A program made the position numbers and the translations under genes. The notes under the pieces were generated by a model. The model made no database searches. It had not been told where the DNA came from and worked only from the letters and a program-made list of their open reading frames with translations. From CAWHHZ01 sp963829355 (GTDB lineage: Bacteria; Acidobacteriota; Thermoanaerobaculia; Gp7-AA8; JAHWKK01): a stretch of 64,000 bases of DNA. Where the stretch lies: positions 372,001 through 436,000 of the forward strand of contig CAWHHZ010000021.1 of assembly GCA_963829355.1 (NCBI GenBank), read 5' to 3'. How positions within the stretch are numbered: position 1 is the stretch's first letter; every line of letters starts with the position of its first letter. Shown here piece by piece: positions 18,343-26,943 of this stretch.

Positions 18343-18612
18343 ATGCCTTTGATGGCCGCGACACTGCTTTTCATACTTTACTGCCTCGAAGCCGGCGTGT
18401 TCTTCATCATTGCGCCGTGGACACCTTTCTGGACGTCGAATCCGCTGTTCCAGTCGACTGAACTGATGGCTCTCGTCACCGAGAGCTTTTATCTTCGGGG
18501 TCTGGTGTCGGGGCTCGGAATCGTGCACATTCTCCTGGGAGCTCGTGAAGCAGTCATGCTCTTCGTCGACCGGAGATCGGCACAGCATGGCTCGGGGGAG
18601 CACGGGAAGTGA
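18343..18612 (+). CDS. Small two-helix membrane protein
   Basis: About 89 residues from ATG 18343 (a TTG at 18316 would add nine residues). Two hydrophobic stretches are visible: LMAATLLFILYCLEAGVFFI and LRGLVSGLGIVHILLGA, joined by a loop containing APWTPFWTSNPLF. No family recognised. Its stop overlaps the GTG start of the TenI/ThiE-like gene, so the two are probably coupled. The Shine-Dalgarno signal is weak, so the start is uncertain. Confidence 0.65.
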   Translation: MPLMAATLLFILYCLEAGVFFIIAPWTPFWTSNPLFQSTELMALVTESFYLRGLVSGLGIVHILLGAREAVMLFVDRRSAQHGSGEHGK

Positions 18613-19208
18613 AATCCCATGCGATCGCAGACCTTGCCAGCGCTGCCGACCCGGAAGTTCTTCTCGATCGAGTCGAGCTTCTCTCCGATCTTGGTGTCGA
18701 CATCATCCAGTTGCGTGCGAAGCAGCTCGATGACCGGGACCTGCTCGAACTGGCGGTGCGCTGTCGCGAGAGAATCGGCGCGGATGTCCATTACCTCCTC
18801 AACGGACGCGCTGACATCGCGGTCGCAGCCGGCGCGGATGGGGTTCACCTGCCGTCGGACGGCATCCCGGTGTCGATCGTAAAGAGAGTGTTCCCGGACC
18901 TCGTCGTTGGTGTTTCGTGTCATTCGATATCCGAGGTTGTGGCGGCCGCAGCCGCGGGAGCCGATCTCGCGGTGGTGGGGCCCGTGTTCGCGGCTCGTTC
19001 GAGCGAGAAGGCGCCCGTCGTACCGGTCTCCTCGCTTTTGGAGATCGATCGGTACGGGATCGATGTCTACGCACTCGGCGGGATTACGGTCGATCGGCTG
19101 CCCCTTCTCGAGGGGACGGGGGTCGCGGGCGTTGCAGCCATCACCATGTTCATGGCCGACGAGCCCGCCGCGGAAATCGTCGCTTCCGTACGTGAGGCCC
19201 GGATATGA
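18609..19208 (+). CDS. TenI/ThiE-family protein, probable thiazole tautomerase-like
   Basis: 199 residues from GTG 18609 (GTGA overlap with the upstream stop). It is a ThiE-like barrel: IIQLRAKQLDDRDLLELAVR, YLLNGRADIAVAAGADGVHL, VGVSCHSISEV, LAVVGPVFA, VYALGGITV. Compared with the ThiE at 13.3 kb the ND pair is NG and the GxxD after GVHL is PSDG, so two metal-binding acidic positions are changed while the TenI-type His (SCHS) is kept. This favours a TenI-like thiazole tautomerase over a true thiamine-phosphate synthase. It overlaps the NtrC-type regulator by 4 bp. Confidence 0.75.
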   Translation: MKSHAIADLASAADPEVLLDRVELLSDLGVDIIQLRAKQLDDRDLLELAVRCRERIGADVHYLLNGRADIAVAAGADGVHLPSDGIPVSIVKRVFPDLVVGVSCHSISEVVAAAAAGADLAVVGPVFAARSSEKAPVVPVSSLLEIDRYGIDVYALGGITVDRLPLLEGTGVAGVAAITMFMADEPAAEIVASVREARI

Positions 19209-20575
19209 GGACGATTCTGCTGGTGGAGGACAAGCAGTCGCTGGCGGAGATGATGACGGAAGCTCTGACCGCGGAGGGGTACGAGGTCGTCCGTGCTGAA
19301 ACGACTCAGGAGGCTCTCCGAAGACTGCGCGAGCGCGGTCACTATTCACTCGTCCTGAGTGATCTGCGACTCCCTGGCGAGGGTGGACTCGCAGTGCTGC
19401 GCGCCGTGCGCGATCATGATCCTCTCTGTCCGGTGATCATGATGACCGGATACGGCACCGTGGAGGACGCCGTGAGCGCGATGCGGATGGGCGCCTGGGA
19501 CTTCATCCAGAAGCCGGTCGACATTGACCATCTGGTTCTTCTGATCGAGCGGTGTCTCGAGCACCACGCGCTTACCCGGGAGAACATCCTTCTTCGTGAG
19601 GAAGCACAGAAGCGAAAAGGGATGCCCTCGATCCTCGGCGAATCAGAAGAGATCAGGAATGTTGCGAGGCAGATCCAGAAAGTTGCCGCGACCGATTCGA
19701 TCGTGCTCCTCCAGGGAGAATCAGGCACTGGCAAGGAACTTTTCGCACGAGCCATTCATGAGATCTCCAGACGATCAAAGGGGCCCTTCGTTCCGATCAA
19801 CTGTGCGGCCATTCCGGAGACGCTGATCGAGAACGAGCTGTTCGGCCACGAGAAGGGGGCCTACACGGGCGCGGGAACACGAGCGGCAGGAAAGTTCCAC
19901 ATGGCGGACGGCGGCACGATCTTTCTCGACGAGATCGGAGACCTCGGACTCTCTCCGCAGGCGAAGGTTCTGCGGGTTCTCGAGGACCAGACCTTCACGA
20001 GGGTGGGCGGCACCGCGCCGGTCGAGGTCGATGTCCGCATCGTGTGCGCCACCAATGTAGATCTGGATCTGGCGGTACGGGAGGGGAGATTCCGGGATGA
20101 CCTCCTCTTCCGCATCAACGTCTTTCCCGTGACCATTCCGCCGCTGCGCGCAAGGAGGAGTGACATCCCGATACTCGCACGCTACTTCGTCGAGCGCCAC
20201 GCTGCGGAGATGGGAAAGAGATCGATGGCGATCAGTGCGGAGGCCGAGGATGAACTGATGTCCTACGACTGGCCGGGGAATGTGAGGGAGCTCGACAACT
20301 GTCTCGAACGCGCGGTCATTCTCGCGGAGCGGTCACGCATCGGTCGCGAACATCTGCAATTGAGCCGGAGCGCCGAGCGCGGCGAGCAGCGACTGAAGGA
20401 GGCTCTCGATCTGGAAGGGCCGCTCCCGGAGGTGATCGCCCGAGCCACTCGGTCGATCGAGGAGATCCGGATCCGCAGAGCGCTGGACGAAACGGAGAAC
20501 CGGCAGAGTGCAGCCGAGAGTCTCGGAATCAGCTACAGGAACCTGCTCAGCAAGATCCGGGAGTACGGGATGTGA
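19205..20575 (+). CDS. NtrC-family sigma54-dependent response regulator
   Basis: 456 residues. Receiver domain (1-120) with phosphoacceptor Asp in VLSDLRLPGEGG and the KP motif; AAA+ domain (about 145-375) with Walker A GESGTGKE, the sigma54-contacting GAYTGAGTRAAGKFHMADGG (canonical GAFTGA), Walker B GTIFLDEIGDL and an arginine-finger region FRDDLLFRINVFP; Fis-type DNA-binding helix-turn-helix at the C-terminus (RRALDETENRQSAAESLGIS). It activates sigma54 promoters when phosphorylated. No histidine kinase lies next to it. The ATGA overlap with the TenI-like gene is unusual company. Confidence 0.95.
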   Translation: MRTILLVEDKQSLAEMMTEALTAEGYEVVRAETTQEALRRLRERGHYSLVLSDLRLPGEGGLAVLRAVRDHDPLCPVIMMTGYGTVEDAVSAMRMGAWDFIQKPVDIDHLVLLIERCLEHHALTRENILLREEAQKRKGMPSILGESEEIRNVARQIQKVAATDSIVLLQGESGTGKELFARAIHEISRRSKGPFVPINCAAIPETLIENELFGHEKGAYTGAGTRAAGKFHMADGGTIFLDEIGDLGLSPQAKVLRVLEDQTFTRVGGTAPVEVDVRIVCATNVDLDLAVREGRFRDDLLFRINVFPVTIPPLRARRSDIPILARYFVERHAAEMGKRSMAISAEAEDELMSYDWPGNVRELDNCLERAVILAERSRIGREHLQLSRSAERGEQRLKEALDLEGPLPEVIARATRSIEEIRIRRALDETENRQSAAESLGISYRNLLSKIREYGM

Positions 20576-20586
20576 GGATTGGAAGG

Positions 20587-20675
20587 GTTCAAGAGTTCAA
20601 GGGTTCAAGAGTTCAAGAGGGTCGGAAGTTCAAGAGTTCAAGAGTTCAGAAGTTCAGAGGTTCGGAAGTTCAGAG
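20587..20675. repeat. Octamer tandem array (10 x GTTCAAGA-like)
   Basis: Ten 8-bp units (GTTCAAGA, GTTCAAGG, GTTCAGAA, GTTCGGAA, GTTCAGAG), with one 9-bp interruption (20619-20627). It starts 11 bp after the stop codon of the NtrC-type regulator and reads GTTCA on that gene's sense strand. Confidence 0.88.
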
Positions 20676-20785
20676 GGGCAGAAAAAAGAGACGGTCGTGG
20701 ATGATTCACTCAAAACTGGCGTAGCAAAGCGGCGCCATTCCCTCGCTCAGGATGACGGCCTGGTTCACCGGGGTCGCTCGCCCAC

Positions 20786-20856
20786 TTTCGAACCCTCGAA
20801 CCCTTGAACCTTTGAACTCTGAACTTCTGAACTTCTGAACTTCCGAACCTCTGAAC
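20786..20856. repeat. Octamer tandem array, inverted partner
   Basis: Nine units such as TTTCGAAC, CCTTGAAC, TTCTGAAC (one unit 7 bp). It is the reverse complement of the GTTCARRR array at 20587, so the two arms could pair. On the osmC sense strand it also reads GTTCA after the stop. Confidence 0.88.
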
Positions 20857-20940
20857 TCAAAAAAGTGGCGAAGGGCGAGTCCGTCGCTGCCGGTGAGGGA
20901 CGCGACGGGCGCTCTGGGTGACTCGCCCTCCGCCAAGGCT

Positions 20941-21393
20941 TCAGATCGTGGCCATTGCGGGCTCGGCGATACTGATCGCCCGCTCGATGATGACGTCTGA
21001 CCGGATCGAGTTACCGATCAGGCAGCGATCGTGTGCTTTGTCGATGAGTCGCTCTGCGAGATCCTTCTGACTCTCCTCAGAGATCGTGATGTGGAGATGG
21101 AGCGTGACCTGGGTGAATCGGTAGCCTTCCTCGTACTCGAGAGCTCCGGTCGCATCGCTTTTGTACGATGTGAGCTTCAGACCTTCTCGCTCGGCAAGCG
21201 CCAGAAATGTGGTCATCGTGCAGGTGTTGATCGCCGCAACGAAGAAATCCTCTGGGGTCCACATTCCCTTCTCGCCACCGAATTCCGGAGGACTCGCGAA
21301 CGCGATCTCGGGCCGTCCGGTCGCGCGGATTGTTCCCTCGCGGCCCTTGTTCCACTCGACGCTCGTGTCGTACTCGAATCGCTTGTGTCGCAT
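20941..21393 (-). CDS. OsmC/Ohr-family peroxidase-like protein
   Basis: About 150 residues. The two conserved peroxidatic/resolving cysteines of the family are present in NTCTMTTFLAL and HDRCLIGNSI. N-terminus FEYDTSVEWNKGREGTIRA and the GGEKGMWTPEDFFVAAI block match the OsmC-like YhfA/OsmC group. Such enzymes reduce organic hydroperoxides. Start: ATG 21393 with GGAG at good spacing; GTG 21405 and ATG 21399 are also in frame. It converges on the NtrC-type gene. Confidence 0.9.
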   Translation of the reverse strand: MRHKRFEYDTSVEWNKGREGTIRATGRPEIAFASPPEFGGEKGMWTPEDFFVAAINTCTMTTFLALAEREGLKLTSYKSDATGALEYEEGYRFTQVTLHLHITISEESQKDLAERLIDKAHDRCLIGNSIRSDVIIERAISIAEPAMATI

Positions 21394-21468
21394 CTCCATC
21401 TCCACGTTGAACGGTAGCTGTGCTCGGAGATGGAGCCGGTGTCAGTGGTCACAGTCCATTGTGAGGGG

Positions 21469-22206
21469 TCACGAAGGATCGTAGAGTTTCGAGAAGATCA
21501 CTGCTGCGGCGGCCGCGACGTTGAGCGACTCCACTCGCGTCGACATCGCAACCCGGATTCCCCTGCTGCGCTCGATCAGCCCGGGCGAGATGCCCTTCCC
21601 TTCGCTGCCCAGTACCACTACATAGTCTTCGGTTCGACTGATCGATTCCTCCTTCGCCCGCGGATCGGCCGAAAAGACTTCGAGATGATTCGCGTCGATG
21701 ATCGATATCAGCTCGGCAATCGAGGCCGCGGCGACAGGAACGGTGAGGACCGCACCGGCCGAGGACCGTATCGCTTTCGGGCTCCATGGATCGGCGGTTC
21801 CAGGAAGGCAGATCACCCCGCTCATGTCGAAGGCGGCGGCAGAGCGGATGATGGTTCCGACATTTCCCGGATCCTGGATCGAATCGAGCACCACGATTCG
21901 CCGGACGGCTCCGCGTGCGAGATCGGTCGGCGGAGTGTGAGGTCGTGGGAACAGGGCGAGAATCCCCTGGGATGATCTGGTCGAGCTGAGCTCACGGAAG
22001 AGCGAATGCTGTACCGCGTGAGCATCGTCGTGCGGCGAATGCTTTTGTTCGTCGTTCAGTATGACCAGTGGACGCCAGCCCGCCTCGATGGCATCGCTGA
22101 TCATTTTCGGTCCTTCCAGCACGATCTCTTCGTCATGCTGGTCGATCGCTTTCCTCACTCGTTTGATCCACTGGTTCTGCCGGCTTTGAATCGGTTCCGT
22201 GTCCAT
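21469..22206 (-). CDS. SpoU/TrmH-family RNA 2-prime-O-methyltransferase
   Basis: 245 residues. The three SpoU motifs are visible: LDSIQDPGNVGTIIRSAAAF, VVLGSEGKGISPGL and IAMSTRVESLNVAAAAAV-like (here VAMSTRVESLNVAAAAAVIF) near the C-terminus. The N-terminal substrate-binding part resembles RlmB/TsnR (RKAIDQHDEEIVLEGPKMIS). It should 2-prime-O-methylate a ribose in rRNA or tRNA through a knotted SPOUT fold. Target not assignable from sequence. Divergently oriented from the next gene. Confidence 0.92.
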   Translation of the reverse strand: MDTEPIQSRQNQWIKRVRKAIDQHDEEIVLEGPKMISDAIEAGWRPLVILNDEQKHSPHDDAHAVQHSLFRELSSTRSSQGILALFPRPHTPPTDLARGAVRRIVVLDSIQDPGNVGTIIRSAAAFDMSGVICLPGTADPWSPKAIRSSAGAVLTVPVAAASIAELISIIDANHLEVFSADPRAKEESISRTEDYVVVLGSEGKGISPGLIERSRGIRVAMSTRVESLNVAAAAAVIFSKLYDPS

Positions 22207-22328
22207 GAAGGAAGTGTCCTGTCAGATGTTCCGAGATGCAAGTGTCGCTTTTGATGGAACGTCGGCGCGGAGCGGCTACGAGACTCGCCAGAGACGCGAT
22301 CAGGAGTCGTGCCGCTTCGGATATCCTG

Positions 22329-23066
22329 ATGATCATGAACGGAACGAGGATCGCGATGTGGTCAGGCCCGCGCAACATTTCTACGGCACTCCTTCGATCA
22401 TGGGGAAGCAGGACTGACACGTTCGTGACTGACGAGCCCTTCTACCCGCACTACCTCCGGGAGACTGGAGTCGGGCATCCCGGAAGGGGAGAGATCATCG
22501 AGAGGTATCCGGAAGACTGGGCGGCGGTAGCAGTCTGGCTTTCGGGACCAATCCCGCAGTCGAAGGCCATCTGGTACCAGAAGCACATGAGCCACCATCT
22601 GCTCCCCGACATGATGGGCCGGTGGCTCGATCGTCTCACCCACGCATTCCTGATTCGTAATCCTGCTGCTGTGATCGCTTCTTTTTCGAGAGTCGTGAAA
22701 GAGCCGGTTCTCGCGGACCTCGGACTCGAGCAGCAGCTCAGAATCTTCGAGCACGTCCGAGGAGCGAGCGGCGCAATTCCTCCCGTGATCGACTCTGACG
22801 ATGTCCTGAAGGATCCGGACGGTGCGCTTCGAGCGTTGTGCAGCCGGCTCGGCGTTCCCTTTGACGATTCGATGCTCCGCTGGGAGTCAGGACCGCGTTC
22901 CACCGATGGAATCTGGGCGAAGTACTGGTACGCGTCGGTGGAACGGTCGACATCCTTTCAGCCATGGAAGATGCGTGAGCACGATCTGAATCCCCGGCAG
23001 AGAGATCTGCTCGGCCAGTGTCTGCCTTACTATGAAGCCCTGGCCGCTCACAAACTGACGATCTGA
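22329..23066 (+). CDS. Sulfotransferase-like protein
   Basis: About 245 residues from ATG 22329 (or 22335); the frame is open to 22236 but the earlier residues look unrelated. The N-terminal MWSGPRNISTALLRSWGSR resembles the 5-prime-phosphosulfate loop, and IRNPAAVIASFSRV matches the 3-prime-phosphate motif of PAPS sulfotransferases. The DTFVTDEPFYPHYL segment is typical of a subgroup regularly found beside a class IV aminotransferase, as here (17 bp gap). The substrate of that pair is not known to me. Confidence 0.82.
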   Translation: MIMNGTRIAMWSGPRNISTALLRSWGSRTDTFVTDEPFYPHYLRETGVGHPGRGEIIERYPEDWAAVAVWLSGPIPQSKAIWYQKHMSHHLLPDMMGRWLDRLTHAFLIRNPAAVIASFSRVVKEPVLADLGLEQQLRIFEHVRGASGAIPPVIDSDDVLKDPDGALRALCSRLGVPFDDSMLRWESGPRSTDGIWAKYWYASVERSTSFQPWKMREHDLNPRQRDLLGQCLPYYEALAAHKLTI

Positions 23067-23083
23067 CGACGGGAGAGACCTCG

Positions 23084-23978
23084 ATGCTCCAGACATTCGA
23101 CGAGCGCAACCGCGACATTCTGATCAACGTCAATGGCGAATTGCAGCATCGCAGCGAGGCGCGGATCAGTCCCTTCGACAGTTCGGTGCAGGGCGGGGAT
23201 GCCGTGTGGGAAGGTCTGCGACTGTACGATGGCCGGATTTTCCGACTGCATGAGCATCTCGACCGGCTCCGTTCCTCGGCGCTGGCGCTCGCCTTTACCC
23301 GGATCCCCTCGAAGGAATCAATCATCGAAGAAATTCGGAAGACGCTCAGCGCGAACTCGATGCGGGACGGCGTGCACATCCGGCTGACACTGACCAGGGG
23401 GGAGAAGATCACCTCGGGGATGGATCCCCGCCTCAATCAGGCGGGCCCGACTCTCATCGTGCTCGCCGAATACAAGGCACCCGTTTACGATCGCACGGGA
23501 CTGCGACTGATCACGAGCTCCGTGCGTCGATTTCCACCCGATTGTCTCGATCCGAAGATCCATCATGCGAACCTGCTTCAGTCGATCCTTGCCAAGATCG
23601 AGGCGAACCATGCTGGGGTCGATGACGCGGTGATGCTCGACGTGCGTGGTTTCATCGCGGAGACGAATGCGACGCATCTGTTTCTGGTGGAAAAAGGGAG
23701 GGTTCGAACTCCCCGGACAGTTGCATGTCCCGAGGGGATCACACGCGCCACGGTACTTCAGTTGTGTGAAGCAAACGAGAATTCCGTTCGAGGTGACGGA
23801 TCTCTCTCTGACGGAGCTGTACCGTGCCGAGGAAGTATTCTGCACCGGTACGATGGGTGAGCTGGCCGCAGTGACGGAAGTGGATGGCCGCCGGATCGGC
23901 AGCGGCGAGCCCGGCCCCATGACCAGCCGCCTCTCAGAGCTGTACGGCATCGAAGTGCGCAGCGGAACGCTGGTGTAG
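23084..23978 (+). CDS. Class IV PLP-dependent aminotransferase (IlvE/D-amino-acid-type, frameshifted)
   Basis: Fold type IV enzyme: ILINVNGELQHRSEARISPF at the start, SVQGGDAVWEGLRLYDGRIF, and the PLP-lysine in DPKIHHANLLQSIL. The frame breaks near 23775 after QLCEAN; the alternative frame continues RIPFEVTDLSLTELYRAEEV and VFCTGTMGELAAVTEVDGR to a proper end. A single extra base in GCAAACGAGAATT explains it. Reconstructed length about 297 residues. It could be a branched-chain, D-amino-acid or lyase-type enzyme; pairing with the sulfotransferase-like gene suggests a shared special role. Confidence 0.87.
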
Positions 23979-24127
23979 TGCCTCCGGCACTCACCGGCGT
24001 CCCTTCGACTCGCGCTGCGCGCTCGCTCATGGCAGGCGTGAGGGCTTCCAGTCCTCGCATTCGGACTCAGAACGACGTGCGAGAGCTGCCGCTCGGTCTC
24101 ATCCGCGGAGCCGAGCTGACCACACCG

Positions 24128-25242
24128 TCATGATCCCTTCTTCGGGGAAGACGTATTGACGGTCGATGGCTTGTCGACTGGTGGTCGTTTCAGTTCCTGA
24201 CGAAGATCGGGTCGCCGCTTCTTGTCCGGCAGATCGAGAGTGACCGCTTTTCCTCCTGCGGCAATCGACTTGTGAACGAGCCTCGACAATGCCGACGTCG
24301 ATGAGTCCTTCCGATACCCGAGGGCTCAGGCTCCGATCCCTCCAGAACGTGGTGGGAGAATCGGATCAGCTCTGGAGCAAACTGATCGCGCTTGTCGAAA
24401 GTCTTCTCCGAGGTTTTTCCGCCGACGGTCACGCGATGTTTCAGCTCGCCAGCGTAGCCATAGGCTGGCTCGGCGAGCAGTTCCCCCTTCGTGCCGACGA
24501 CCTTGTAGGAGCCGGTATCAGCCGAGCCGAAACTGACGGTGAACGAGGCGAGCCTGTCCTGCGGGAACGACATCATGGCGCTGACGGTCTCCGGCACTTC
24601 ATTGAACCGCGGATCATCGCTGCTGGCGGCGAGTGCCGTCACTGAGATCGGCTCGGAACCGAAGAGGTATCGTGCGGCATTGATGCAATAGATGCCGATG
24701 TCGTAGAGGGGCCCGCCTCCCAGCTCTTTCTGCAGCCGGATGTCTCCCTCCTCGACGTTCATGGTGAATACTGACGAGAAGAGGCGCGCCTCGCCGATTT
24801 TTCCGGATGAAACGATCTGGGCTGCCTTCATGTTCGACTCTTCGAAGTGCAGCCTGTAGGCGACCATCAGCCGGACGTCGTGTTTCGCGGCAGCGTCGAT
24901 CATTGCCTGGCAGTCTTTTCTCGTCACCGCCATCGGTTTCTCACAGAGCACGTGGACTCCCGCCCTGGCGGCCTTGATCGCGTACTCCCTGTGCATCGAA
25001 TTGGGCAGAGTGATGTATACGGCGTCGATCTCGCCGCTGGCCATGAGTGCTTCGTAGTCGTCGTAGCTGTGGCGGTTGGCGACATGGTACTTTTTCCCCA
25101 GCTTCCTCAGCTTTTCATCGTCATCCGAAACCAGCGCGGCGAGCTCACTGTTCTTCGTTGCGTGTGCAAACGCTGGAAGAACGGCGACCTGTGCGATATG
25201 CCCCATCCCCACGACCGCATAGCGAACTCTCTTTGATGGCAT
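24128..25242 (-). CDS. Gfo/Idh/MocA-family oxidoreductase (C-terminus frameshifted)
   Basis: ATG 25242 follows GGAGGACAT. Rossmann motif VRYAVVGMGHIAQVAVLPAF, the EKP motif CEKPMAVTRKDCQAMIDAA, and the GGGPLYDIGIYCINAARYLFG catalytic-side segment are all present. Near the C-terminus two 1-base insertions (about 24310 and 24283) shift the frame; correcting both restores GLIDVGIVEA and HKSIAAGGKAVTLDLPDKKR, then a short Pro/Lys tail to TGA at 24128. About 370 residues. NAD(P)-dependent sugar or inositol-type dehydrogenase of unknown substrate, resembling glucose-fructose oxidoreductases. Confidence 0.9.
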
Positions 25243-25343
25243 ATGTCCTCCTGATCGAAGAGGGTGCCAGTGTTGTGCCGGGATGAGGGGCGCTGCCGGG
25301 CAGATGCGCCTGAACAAAAAGGCATAATCATCGTAGTATCGAG

Positions 25344-25736
25344 ATGAAAGTCATGAGAACGGATCTGGTCATCGGCGCGAGTGCCATCCTGATGGGGGTC
25401 AGCGGTCTCCTGCTGAGCTTCGCACCTCAGGAAACGGCGGTCGCCCTCGGCGCAGAGGCGCCGGCTGCACTGCACGGGTTGGCGCTGCAGCTCCTTGGTG
25501 CGTCACAGCTCGGCTGGGCGATGATCAACTGGATGTCCCGCCACAGTCGCTTCGGCGGTATCTACGGTCGCCCGCTCATCGTCGGGAATCTCCTGCATTT
25601 TTTCGCGGGAGGCAGTGCGATTCTGAAGAGCTCTGGTTCATCGACGATACTTCTTTCCGCCGGCGCTGTGTACGCTCTGTTCGCCATCGTCTTCGGATGG
25701 CTGCTGTTCAGGAATCCACTGGCAGATCAGGAGTAG
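25344..25736 (+). CDS. Small four-helix membrane protein
   Basis: 130 residues from ATG 25344 (ATG 25353 also possible). Four hydrophobic segments: LVIGASAILMGVSGLLLSFA, ALHGLALQLLGASQLGWAMI, LIVGNLLHFFAGG and ILLSAGAVYALFAIVFGWLL. No catalytic motifs; no family named with confidence. It stands alone, divergent from the oxidoreductase and convergent with nudC. Confidence 0.75.
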   Translation: MKVMRTDLVIGASAILMGVSGLLLSFAPQETAVALGAEAPAALHGLALQLLGASQLGWAMINWMSRHSRFGGIYGRPLIVGNLLHFFAGGSAILKSSGSSTILLSAGAVYALFAIVFGWLLFRNPLADQE

Positions 25737-25777
25737 CTGGCGACTGCAGGCTTCTGCGAAGAAGGCGGCCCCTCGGC

Positions 25778-26704
25778 TCACCAGGGTTGTCTGGAGGCGA
25801 GTCGGGTCAGCTCTTCAACGTCTCCGTACCATTCAGCGATCAGGGCGAAGGAGATCGATAGCGGTGAGGAGATGCCGATTGATCCCTCCGAGAGCTTTCG
25901 GCGGAGGTCTGTCCGGGAGAGCCAGATCGCCTCATGGATTTCATCCGACAACGTGAGACCCTCTTTCGAGGCCACCTCGACCTCGAATCCGATCATCAGC
26001 GACATTGGGAACGGCCAGGGCTGGGAGGAGTGATATCGCATCGCGGAGGCGACCAGGCCTGTTTCTTCCAGGATCTCCCGCGCCATCGCCTCCTCCAGAC
26101 TCTCACCCGGTTCGACGAATCCGGCCACGGTCGCGAAGCGGTTCGCTGGCCACTGCGGCTGGTTGACGAGCAGGCACTCGTCGTCGAAGCTGACGATTCC
26201 GATGACCGATGGATCCGTTCGCGGGAACTGGACCTGACCGCATTCACTGCTACTGCAGCGCCGGCGGTGCCCCGAACACTCCAGGAGCGCCGGCGTTCCG
26301 CAGGCGCCACAGAACGCGCTCCGCTTCTGCCAGGCAGAGAGAGCGTTTGCGTAGGCGAGAATCGCGGCCTCGGATCGCTCCAGTATCTGGCCGGCACTCC
26401 GAATGGTGACCACCTTCGAGGAACCGTCCGTCGATAGAGCGGTCAGCTCGTCATGTGCGACCACCACCGATGCCCACGTCAGTCCGTCTCGCTGGCCGAG
26501 AAGAGTCACCTCATGCTGCTCGAAACTTCGGAGCTCCTCCTCGCGGAGAGTTCTGATCCGTGGCGGGTCATCGAGCGCAACGAGAGCAGATCCCTCGGCG
26601 ATCGGAACGATCCGCAGAGCACTCGAACCGCGATCGATCGAGCACGTCTCGCGATGCCCGTCCATCCGATCGAGCGGCTGTCCTCCGAAAGTGTGGATAC
26701 GCAT
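25778..26704 (-). CDS. nudC: NAD+ diphosphatase (NudC-type Nudix hydrolase)
   Basis: About 308 residues. Zinc ribbon CGACGTPALLE...CSSSECGQVQFPRTDP followed by the Nudix box GFVEPGESLEEAMAREILEE with TGL after it, and the SQPWPFPMSLMIGF motif that defines NudC-type NAD(H) pyrophosphatases (SQPWPFPxS). It hydrolyses NADH and can remove NAD caps from RNA. Start ATG 26704 gives MRIHTFGGQPLDR; an upstream TTG at 26740 is less likely. Divergent from the aminotransferase gene. Confidence 0.93.
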   Translation of the reverse strand: MRIHTFGGQPLDRMDGHRETCSIDRGSSALRIVPIAEGSALVALDDPPRIRTLREEELRSFEQHEVTLLGQRDGLTWASVVVAHDELTALSTDGSSKVVTIRSAGQILERSEAAILAYANALSAWQKRSAFCGACGTPALLECSGHRRRCSSSECGQVQFPRTDPSVIGIVSFDDECLLVNQPQWPANRFATVAGFVEPGESLEEAMAREILEETGLVASAMRYHSSQPWPFPMSLMIGFEVEVASKEGLTLSDEIHEAIWLSRTDLRRKLSEGSIGISSPLSISFALIAEWYGDVEELTRLASRQPW

Positions 26705-26887
26705 GTGCGGAGAAATTGTACTATCGCGGGAGCTGCTCAACGTAGATCAGGGCGAGCGACGAGCCCCGGCTTTCTGGCCTGACCGACTCCGGGAGATGGT
26801 GCGGGAAGCGGGCGGAGGCCCCACGAATTCACCGGCCGATCCGGGGGAGCATCTCACGGCCGAAGTTCAAGCCTCGACTCCGACTTG

Positions 26888-26918
26888 TTGCAGGGGAGCG
26901 GCCCGGGGAGGTTACAAT
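26888..26918 (+). promoter_or_regulatory. Candidate promoter of the aspartate aminotransferase gene
   Basis: TTGCAG (26888-26893) and TACAAT (26913-26918) with a 19-bp spacer, 25 bp before the ATG and upstream of AAAGGAG. The -10 is good; the spacer is long, so this is a tentative call. Confidence 0.45.
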
Positions 26919-26943
26919 CCCCCTCTCGAAAGGAGTTTGTTTC

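Larger units (their letters stand above)
20576..20940. other. Convergent intergenic region with mirrored octamer arrays
   Basis: Between the NtrC-type gene and osmC, transcribed towards each other. It contains two octamer arrays in opposite orientation (20587-20675 and 20786-20856) around a fragment of the intergenic palindrome (CCATTCCCTCGCTCAGGATGACGG, about 20735-20757). Between the second array and osmC lies an inverted GGCGAAGGGCGAGTC / GACTCGCCCTCCGCC (about 20867-20935), a possible terminator for both genes. Confidence 0.65.
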
